Assembly: GCA_031280065.1 (NCBI GenBank)
Contig: JAITHH010000006.1
Span: forward strand, 1-7,703
Source of the DNA: Treponema sp.
GTDB taxonomy: Bacteria > Spirochaetota > Spirochaetia > Treponematales > Breznakiellaceae
DNA: 7,703 nucleotides
Direction of reading: 5' to 3'
Of this stretch, positions 1 to 4,558 are shown in pieces; the first letter of the stretch is position 1; each line of letters opens with the position of its first letter. The translations under genes were made by a program, and so were the position numbers. Below the pieces are notes generated by a model. That model saw nothing but the letters and a program-made list of their open reading frames with translations. It did not search any database and had not been told where the DNA came from.

Positions 1-470
1 ACGGTAAAACCGTTCCCCGGAACCAGCCGGAACAGGTCCGCCACCTCCTGCCCAATCAGGGCCTCCCCGGCTTTGGCGGGCCAGCTTTCATGGACCAGCC
101 AAAAGGGACTGGTCTTCCGGGCTTCGCTCAACACCGTCCCCGCGATCATCACCGGCTGTTCGTTGATCTTCGCCATAAGGTAGCGGTAGGGCGCGGCCCC
201 CACCAGGGAACCGGCAGGCAGCAGGGCAGCGGCCTTTTCAAATTCCGCCAGGGTAAAACTCCGGCTCTCCCCCGAAGGAATGAGCGCGAGATTCGCCCCA
301 TAAGAGCGGAATTCCCGCCCCATCTGCCGGGGAATGTCCAGCGAAATAGTAACCAGGGTCGAGAGGATCGCCGCCCCCACCGCGATAGCCAAAAGCGCGG
401 TGATCATCCGCGATCTGCGCCGGAAGAGGGAGCCGCCTATCATCCGCACATAGAACCGCTGTTTGTTCAT
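1..470 (-). CDS. ABC transporter permease, FtsX/MacB-like, N-terminal part (runs off the left edge)
   Basis: This is the first 156 codons of a membrane permease subunit of an ABC transporter, reading from the ATG at 470 toward base 1 with no stop. The start is supported by AAGGA five bases upstream of the ATG. A short basic N-terminus (MNKQRFYVRM, then FRRRSRM) precedes one hydrophobic segment at about residues 21-43, TALLAIAVGAAILSTLV, typical of the first transmembrane helix of FtsX/MacB permeases. The part after the helix (DIPRQMGREFRSYGANLALI and onward) looks like an extracytoplasmic MacB_PCD-type domain. From memory, close relatives with the PRQMGREFRSYGANL motif occur in clusters with a partner permease, an ATPase and sometimes an FTR1-type iron permease; those genes would lie left of the window. 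The substrate cannot be told from this fragment. The gene has its own promoter at 510-538, so it is not simply the tail of the thiI operon. Confidence 0.88.
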   Translation of the reverse strand, partial: MNKQRFYVRMIGGSLFRRRSRMITALLAIAVGAAILSTLVTISLDIPRQMGREFRSYGANLALIPSGESRSFTLAEFEKAAALLPAGSLVGAAPYRYLMAKINEQPVMIAGTVLSEARKTSPFWLVHESWPAKAGEALIGQEVADLFRLVPGNGFT

Positions 471-509
471 GGCTGTCCTTAAATGTTAGCTTAAACTTAC
501 TTATGTGAA

Positions 510-538
510 AGATTAGATAGTTATAACTTTTTTGTCAA
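510..538 (-). promoter_or_regulatory. Sigma-70-type promoter for the ABC permease gene
   Basis: On the minus strand a perfect -35 box TTGACA (538-533) is followed by a 17-base spacer and a weaker -10 box TAATCT (515-510, 3 of 6 consensus matches). Predicted transcription start is near 502, giving a leader of about 30 bases that contains the AAGGA ribosome site of the permease. The promoter lies in a short AT-rich island (about 485-535) that stands out from the GC-rich surroundings. Confidence 0.65.
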
Positions 539-547
539 GGGGTGTCC

Positions 548-619
548 GTACTCAGTACCTCTAAGGAAACACTGATTAAAGCAAGCCGAACCACAGAAGA
601 CATCTGCCTACCGCAGGCA
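548..619. repeat. Small palindromes between the permease promoter and the 649-751 element
   Basis: Two short dyads lie in this non-coding stretch. GTACT-C-AGTAC is at 548-558. TGCCT-ACCGC-AGGCA, a five-base-pair stem with a five-base loop, is at 605-619. Neither is followed by a T-run, so neither is a convincing intrinsic terminator. They may be parts of the same mosaic of intergenic repeats as the element to the right. No coding sequence is supported between 471 and 843. Confidence 0.4.
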
Positions 620-648
620 AGGTGGTAAAAAGAACAGTTACCAGGGGA

Positions 649-751
649 ACCGCAGATTACACTGATGAAACGGATGGCGCAGATGAAGAAAAATCACATC
701 AGCGGTAATCTGTGTCGAACCGAAGGTTCGCAATCCGTGTTAATCTGCGGT
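649..751. repeat. MITE-like inverted-repeat element (103 bp)
   Basis: The ends are perfect 11-base inverted repeats: ACCGCAGATTA at 649-659 and TAATCTGCGGT at 741-751. Similarity continues inward (ACCGCAGATTACAC against GTGTTAATCTGCGGT). Related half-sites occur inside: GCGGTAATCTGTGT at 702-715 and a small hairpin CGAACCGAAGGTTCG at 716-730. It encodes nothing convincing. The GCAGATTACAC...GTGTTAATCTGCGG style resembles dispersed intergenic repeats I recall from several environmental bacteria, including spirochaetes; that is memory and was not checked. Confidence 0.65.
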
Positions 752-791
752 AAAAAAACAGTTGTCCGGGAACCGCAGATTACCCGGATGA
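752..791 (+). repeat. Partial second copy of the 649-751 element (direct repeat of 628-668)
   Basis: The stretch AACAGTT...GGGAACCGCAGATTAC...GATGAA is present at about 632-668 and again at about 757-791, with a few substitutions and one indel. The second copy continues only a few bases before the sequence diverges, about 50 bases from the thiI stop. This suggests tandem duplication of a unit of about 120 bp followed by truncation, or insertion of two related elements side by side. Confidence 0.6.
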
Positions 792-812
792 ATGGGAGCG
801 TTCTTTTTTGTT

Positions 813-833
813 TGCGGCCCTCTCCAGGGCGCA
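813..833. other. Stem-loop just after thiI
   Basis: Read on the minus strand, TGCGCCCT-GGAG-AGGGCCGCA forms an eight-base-pair stem with one bulge, starting 11 bases after the thiI stop. On that strand it is followed by an A-rich tract, not a U-tract, so it is not a classical intrinsic terminator. It could protect the 3' end of the operon mRNA or act with Rho. The T-run on the plus strand precedes the stem and has no gene to terminate. Confidence 0.35.
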
Positions 834-843
834 GGCGGCATTA

Positions 844-2013
844 TCAAACAAGAAACCCGCATTTCTCCACAACCACCCCGGCCAGGGATTCGTCGATTAA
901 CGCGGACAGTTCCAGACCCTCGTACAGCCGCCCCGCTTCCGCCGGATCGCCCCGGAGAACCGGATGCGGCGGACTAAAGAGCGCGCAGCAATCCTCGTAG
1001 GGCAGAATCGAAGTCTCGTACGTGCCGATGGATTGGGCCAGCGCCGTAATCTGCTCCTTGTCCATGCCGATAAGGGGCCGCAGCACCGGAAGAACCAGGC
1101 GGCTTTGCGTACAGGTGATGTTCTCGATGGTTTGGCTTGCCACCTGCGCCAGACTCTCCCCGGTAACAAGGCATTTAAGCCCCCGCTGCCGGGCCAGCTT
1201 CTCCGCGCACTCCATCATGGCTATCCGCAGCAGAACCGTTGACCACGGCGGCGGCGTGCGCTCCTTAATCCGCATCTGAACCGGGGTAAAGCCCAGGGTG
1301 AACAGCCGCATCCCCAGCCCGTAAGGCCCCAGAATACCGGCAATGCGGAGTACCTTCTGCCGCGCCTCATCGGAGGTGTAAGGATAGGCGTGGAAGTACG
1401 CCGCATCCAGGGCCATGCCCCGGCTGAACATCAGATAGCCCGCAGCCGGAGAATCAATACCCCCGGACAGCAGGAGCAGTCCCCGCCCGGAACTCCCCAC
1501 CGGCAGGCCCCGCCTGCCCTTCCGCTCCAGCGCGTAAACATAGGCCCGCTCCCGTATCTCTACCTCGATAACCCCTTGGGGATGGTGAACGTCCACCGCC
1601 AGATCGGGCAGCGCCTCCCGCACCGCCTGGCCCGCCTCGCGGCGGATACCGTAGGAATCCAGCGGGAAGCGCTTGTCAACGCGGCGGGCCTCGATCTTGA
1701 ACGAGCGAACCCCCTGCCCGAACAGCTCCCGCCCCGTTTCCACACACGCGCACAGCACCTCGGCGGGGGTCTTGCCGCAGGCACGGGTCTTGGCCCAGCC
1801 GGTAATCCCCATCAGGCGGCCCAGCGCCGCCTCCACCCCCGCCGCGTCCTCCTCCGGCGCGCGCACATAGAAACGCCCGTCCGTCATGGTTATCGATGCC
1901 CCGGTTCCCCGCAGCAGCGCCTTAAGATTCCGCCGCAGCAGCCGCTCGAATTCCGCCCGGTTGCCCTTTTTCAGGCGCAGCTCGCCCGGTTTTAAGAGAT
2001 ATGTGTCCATCAT
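844..2013 (-). CDS. thiI: tRNA 4-thiouridine sulfurtransferase ThiI (no rhodanese domain)
   Basis: ThiI adenylates uridine 8 of tRNA and replaces its oxygen with sulfur; in many bacteria it also feeds sulfur to thiazole synthesis. The 389-residue cytoplasmic protein shows an N-terminal ferredoxin-like part (1-55), a THUMP domain (about 58-162) and a C-terminal PP-loop ATP pyrophosphatase domain. The latter has the ATP-binding motif LLSGGIDSPAAGYLM (181-195), the family signature LVTGESLAQVASQTIEN (282-298), and DCCALFSPPHPV (341-352). Cys342/343 lie in the region that aligns by context with the catalytic cysteine near position 344 of E. coli ThiI. The C-terminal rhodanese domain of the E. coli protein is absent, as in the shorter Bacillus form, so sulfur must come directly from a desulfurase. 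The gene for one lies immediately upstream and overlaps by 4 bases (ATGA). The first of two consecutive ATGs (2013) is chosen because of this overlap; the second, at 2010, is possible. No strong ribosome site is seen, which fits translational coupling. Confidence 0.96.
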   Translation of the reverse strand: MMDTYLLKPGELRLKKGNRAEFERLLRRNLKALLRGTGASITMTDGRFYVRAPEEDAAGVEAALGRLMGITGWAKTRACGKTPAEVLCACVETGRELFGQGVRSFKIEARRVDKRFPLDSYGIRREAGQAVREALPDLAVDVHHPQGVIEVEIRERAYVYALERKGRRGLPVGSSGRGLLLLSGGIDSPAAGYLMFSRGMALDAAYFHAYPYTSDEARQKVLRIAGILGPYGLGMRLFTLGFTPVQMRIKERTPPPWSTVLLRIAMMECAEKLARQRGLKCLVTGESLAQVASQTIENITCTQSRLVLPVLRPLIGMDKEQITALAQSIGTYETSILPYEDCCALFSPPHPVLRGDPAEAGRLYEGLELSALIDESLAGVVVEKCGFLV

Positions 2014-3152
2014 AACACCCGCAGTATCCCCCGGATCGCCTCGATCAGGGCCGCAACATCGTCCATCGTAACGGTCCAGCCCTGGGAAATGCGAATCCCC
2101 TCAAAGCCAAGCCCCGGATCAAGCCCCATCGCGGCCAGCACGGGCCGCTGTTTGCTCCGGGAAGCGCAGGCCGACCCCGTGGAAACCGCAAAACCCGCGT
2201 CATCCAGGGCCCGGACCATCACTTCGCCGGGAATTCCCCGGAACGCCGCTTGCAGAATATACGGAGAAAAGCGTGAATCTTCCGCTTCCCGGCCTGCGGG
2301 GATGATCACGCAGCGTTCCATCCCTTTAAGCGCGGCGATCAGGGCCGCGGCCCGCGCCGCAGCCAGGCGGTATTCAGCCCCGGCATGGGGCAGCAGGGCC
2401 TCCAGGCAGTCAGCCAGCGCCAGGGCCCCAACTACGTTCTCCGTGCCCGGCCTCAGCCCTCCTTCCTGGCCGCCCCCCGCGGCGAGCGGTTCCAGGGGCT
2501 TGCGCAGGTAGAGCAGCCCAATTCCCCGCGGCCCCCGCAGTTTGTGGGCGCTCAAAGACGCGGAATCGAGGTCCCAAGCGCGAAGTTCCAGGGGAATTTT
2601 CCCCGCGGCCTGGACCAGATCACTGTGAATGTGCGCCGGCGGCCCGTCCGCGCCGCGCAGGAGCGGAACCAGGCGCGGCAGGTCCATCACCGCGCCGGTT
2701 TCGTTGTTCACCGCCATGATCGCGGCCAGCCGGGGCTTGCCGTGCTTTGCCAGCGCCGCGCCGAGCGTCCGCTCCGATACGCGGCCATCCGGTTCCACGG
2801 CGATTTCCCCGGAAGGCAGGCCCAGCCGTTCCAGGCGCAGGGCGTTCTCCCGCACCGAGGGATGCTCCACCGCTGAGTACAGCAGGGGGAAACCAGCGGC
2901 GCGGCCCTGCTTCACCAGCAGGGAGTGGAGCGCCAGTACATTCGACTCGGTACCCCCGGAGGTAAAGCAGAGGGTTTCAGGCGGGACGCCCAGCGCTCCG
3001 GCGCAGCGCCGGCGGGCTTCTTCCAGGGCTTCACGGGCCAGGCGGCCTTCGGTATGGCGGGAAGAGGGGTTGCCAAAAGGGACGTTTCCGGCGGGCAGGG
3101 CCGGGGACATGGGGGGCGCGGTCGCGGCCCAGTCGAAATACCGGCGTTTCAT
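2010..3152 (-). CDS. Cysteine desulfurase, NifS/IscS family (class V aminotransferase fold)
   Basis: This PLP enzyme converts L-cysteine to alanine and forms an enzyme-bound persulfide. The 380 residues carry the full family signature: the N-terminal YFDWAATAP (5-13), GNPSS (27-31), FTSGGTESN (63-71), the EHPS cofactor-stacking histidine (His97), NNETG (149-153), HSDLVQ (176-181), and the Schiff-base lysine in SLSAHKLRGPRGIG (Lys204). These are followed by GGGQEGGLRPGTEN (226-239) and the catalytic cysteine in STGSACASRS (Cys329). The ATG at 3152 is chosen because the family's N-terminal motif begins there and because it overlaps the stop of the upstream gene as ATGA; the open frame continues upstream, but that part lies in the glycosyltransferase gene. 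Co-transcription with a rhodanese-less thiI recalls the Bacillus nifZ-thiI pair, where the desulfurase is dedicated to ThiI. I infer the same job here. A general Fe-S cluster role cannot be excluded, but no iscU, sufB or similar gene is visible nearby. Confidence 0.95.
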   Translation of the reverse strand: MKRRYFDWAATAPPMSPALPAGNVPFGNPSSRHTEGRLAREALEEARRRCAGALGVPPETLCFTSGGTESNVLALHSLLVKQGRAAGFPLLYSAVEHPSVRENALRLERLGLPSGEIAVEPDGRVSERTLGAALAKHGKPRLAAIMAVNNETGAVMDLPRLVPLLRGADGPPAHIHSDLVQAAGKIPLELRAWDLDSASLSAHKLRGPRGIGLLYLRKPLEPLAAGGGQEGGLRPGTENVVGALALADCLEALLPHAGAEYRLAAARAAALIAALKGMERCVIIPAGREAEDSRFSPYILQAAFRGIPGEVMVRALDDAGFAVSTGSACASRSKQRPVLAAMGLDPGLGFEGIRISQGWTVTMDDVAALIEAIRGILRVL

Positions 3153-4228
3153 GGCGCGGCAGGGGCCCCCGCGCCGCGCTGGCTGCTCGCCCGCCGGTTT
3201 AAGAAGTGAATGGTGATGAAAAAGCCGCCGCCGATAAGGTAGGCCGCTGCCAGGAGCAGCAGGGATTGGAAGCCCTTGAACCTGACCGAGCAGAAGACCA
3301 GGACGCCCAGGATGATCTGTAAGGTATAAACCAGCAGGAGGAACTTGCCGCCTTTGAGTCCCAGGTTCATGAGTTTGTGGTGGAAGTGGAGGCGGTCGGG
3401 GCTGTCTATCCGTCTGCCGTCCCGGAGGCGGCGCCAAATCGCCGCGAAGGTGTCGAAGATGGGTATCTGCAAGAGGGCCGCGGCGTAGAGCAGGGGAAAT
3501 TCAGACTGAACATTCGCCTCGTCAATCAGGGGGAGCAGGGCCAGGATGAATCCCAGAAAGTACGCGCCGCCGTCTCCCATGAATATTTTGGCCCGGGGGA
3601 AGGGCAGGTTGAAGACCAGAAAGCCCCCCACCGCGGCGGCCAGGCAGATGCAGAGCACGGTCACCGTACCGGTATTGGCGAAGGAGGCAAACACGGCGGC
3701 GTAACTGAGGGCTACCAGGGCGGAAACGCCCCCGGCAAGGCCGTCAACCCCGTCAATCAGGTTGATGGCGTTGGTGATGCCCACGAGCCACAGGAGCGAG
3801 ATGGGGTAGCGGAGTCCGCGCAGGATCACGGCCTGGGGAATGTCGGGGAACACGAGCTGGCGGAAGGCGTAGCCGGGCAGGATCACGCACAATCCAGCGA
3901 TGATTTGGACGCCGAGCTTGACGCGGGGGCTTAAGGGGCGGAAATCGTCATAAACGCCGCATACCAGGATAAGGAGCATGGCGCCGAGAACGGGCAGGAA
4001 GCGCAGTCCAAAGTGTTCTTCGGAGGCGAAGAAGTTGGTTATAAAGGCCACGGCGATAAAGGCCAGGGCGAATCCCATGCCGCCCAGCCGGGGAATGTCG
4101 CCGTTGTGGACTTTCCGCTCGTCAGTGGCGTCGTACCAGGATTTTTTATGGGAAACATGGAGCACTAAGGCCACAAAACTGGCTGCTAACACAAACGATG
4201 CAGGGATGGCGATAAAAATACCGGTCAT
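3149..4228 (-). CDS. WecA/TagO-like polyprenyl-phosphate sugar-1-phosphate transferase (MraY superfamily)
   Basis: This integral membrane enzyme moves an N-acetylhexosamine-1-phosphate from a UDP-sugar to a polyprenyl phosphate, the first step of a lipid-linked envelope glycan. The 359 residues are mostly hydrophobic, with around ten membrane helices beginning at residue 3. The motifs run in family order: TDERKVHNGDIPRLGG (35-50), the Mg-binding GVYDDFRPLSPR (91-102), NAINLIDGVDGLAGG (153-167), FMGDGGAYFLGF (216-227), and the cytoplasmic RLHFHHKLMNLG (279-290), equivalent to the HIHH motif of WecA. The histidine loop and the DERKVH motif favour WecA/TagO/WbpL over MraY, so a peptidoglycan role is unlikely; the exact sugar is unknown. 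The ATG at 4228 has GGAG five bases upstream and starts at the first helix. A longer reading frame back to 4549 encodes low-complexity residues and crosses the promoter, so it is rejected. This is the first gene of the operon, and its stop overlaps the desulfurase start by 4 bases. Confidence 0.93.
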   Translation of the reverse strand: MTGIFIAIPASFVLAASFVALVLHVSHKKSWYDATDERKVHNGDIPRLGGMGFALAFIAVAFITNFFASEEHFGLRFLPVLGAMLLILVCGVYDDFRPLSPRVKLGVQIIAGLCVILPGYAFRQLVFPDIPQAVILRGLRYPISLLWLVGITNAINLIDGVDGLAGGVSALVALSYAAVFASFANTGTVTVLCICLAAAVGGFLVFNLPFPRAKIFMGDGGAYFLGFILALLPLIDEANVQSEFPLLYAAALLQIPIFDTFAAIWRRLRDGRRIDSPDRLHFHHKLMNLGLKGGKFLLLVYTLQIILGVLVFCSVRFKGFQSLLLLAAAYLIGGGFFITIHFLNRRASSQRGAGAPAAP

Positions 4229-4251
4229 AAATTCTCCGTTGGTATACGTAG

Positions 4252-4280
4252 AGTATAGCGCGGGCGGGGGCAAAGTACAA
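4252..4280 (-). promoter_or_regulatory. Sigma-70-type promoter of the glycosyltransferase-desulfurase-thiI operon
   Basis: On the minus strand, TTGTAC (4280-4275, a weak -35 with 3 of 6 matches) is followed by a 17-base GC-rich spacer and TATACT (4257-4252, a -10 with 5 of 6 matches). The predicted start near 4245 gives a leader of about 17 bases containing the CGGAG ribosome site at 4238-4234. Because the three genes overlap, this is probably the main promoter for all of them. Confidence 0.6.
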
Positions 4281-4312
4281 TGCGCTTGCTGGATGAGCGG
4301 GGGCTCCTCTGC

Positions 4313-4327
4313 GGGGGTTCCACCCCC
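4313..4327. repeat. GGGGG-TTCCA-CCCCC palindromic hairpin
   Basis: This is a five-base-pair all-GC stem with a five-base loop, upstream of the divergent promoters. Its minus-strand sequence contains the 12-mer GGTGGAACCCCC, which occurs again on the plus strand at 7040-7051 just after thrA. That suggests a small dispersed repeat family. No T-run follows on either strand. Confidence 0.5.
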
Positions 4328-4400
4328 GGCAAACAGCCGCGCCCGCAGGGCGTTGAGGGGACAGTGCGGCCTGCCGTAGCGCACGTAATGCCCCCTATTA

Positions 4401-4440
4401 GCACATCTGCGCGAAGGCTTTAGCCTGAGCGGTGCGCGGC
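4401..4440. repeat. Small imperfect palindrome cluster
   Basis: A short stem AGGCT-TT-AGCCT (4415-4426) is flanked by GCGC-rich arms (CTGCGCG to the left, GTGCGCGG to the right). This lies inside the 278-base stretch between the operon promoter and thrA, where I see no gene. It looks like part of a mosaic of intergenic repeat units, but this copy alone does not prove that. Confidence 0.3.
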
Positions 4441-4450
4441 AAACACCCCG

Positions 4451-4473
4451 CCGGGGGGTTACGAACCCCCCGG
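4451..4473. repeat. Strong GC hairpin: 10-bp stem, 3-base loop
   Basis: CCGGGGGGTT-ACG-AACCCCCCGG is a perfect ten-base inverted repeat around a three-base centre, followed on the plus strand by a C-run (4474-4482) and TTAAACAG. It lies about 85 bases before thrA. Without a U-tract it is not a standard terminator. It may be a REP-like element or an insulator between the divergent units. Confidence 0.6.
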
Positions 4474-4519
4474 TCCCCCCCCTTAAACAGCCCGCTTCAT
4501 CTGTTCGTTCCTTCCGCCC

Positions 4520-4549
4520 TTGCATAAGCCCGGGGAAAATGCGTATCAT
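4520..4549 (+). promoter_or_regulatory. Possible thrA promoter placing the transcription start at the ATG
   Basis: TATCAT (4544-4549) matches the -10 consensus at 5 of 6 positions. A weak -35, TTGCAT (4520-4525, 3 of 6), lies 18 bases upstream. Transcription would start about 4556-4559, essentially at the thrA ATG (4559). Such an mRNA would be leaderless, in line with the lack of a Shine-Dalgarno sequence. The -35 is poor, so a more distant promoter remains possible. Confidence 0.4.
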
Positions 4550-4558
4550 CTTCCATAT

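Noticed and set aside
90..482. Plus-strand 130-codon frame at the left end
   Set aside because: It is antisense to the clear ABC permease reading and is Pro/Arg-rich without a domain.
801..833. Intrinsic terminator for thiI
   Set aside because: The T-run lies on the plus strand before the stem. In the direction of thiI transcription the stem is followed by A-rich sequence.
3153..3437. N-terminal extension of the cysteine desulfurase up to 3437
   Set aside because: It lies wholly inside the glycosyltransferase gene in another frame. The family N-terminus YFDWAATAP starts right after the ATG at 3152.
4229..4549. N-terminal extension of the glycosyltransferase up to 4549
   Set aside because: The extra 107 residues look random, cross the promoter and palindromes, and precede a start that has its own GGAG site and begins at the first membrane helix.
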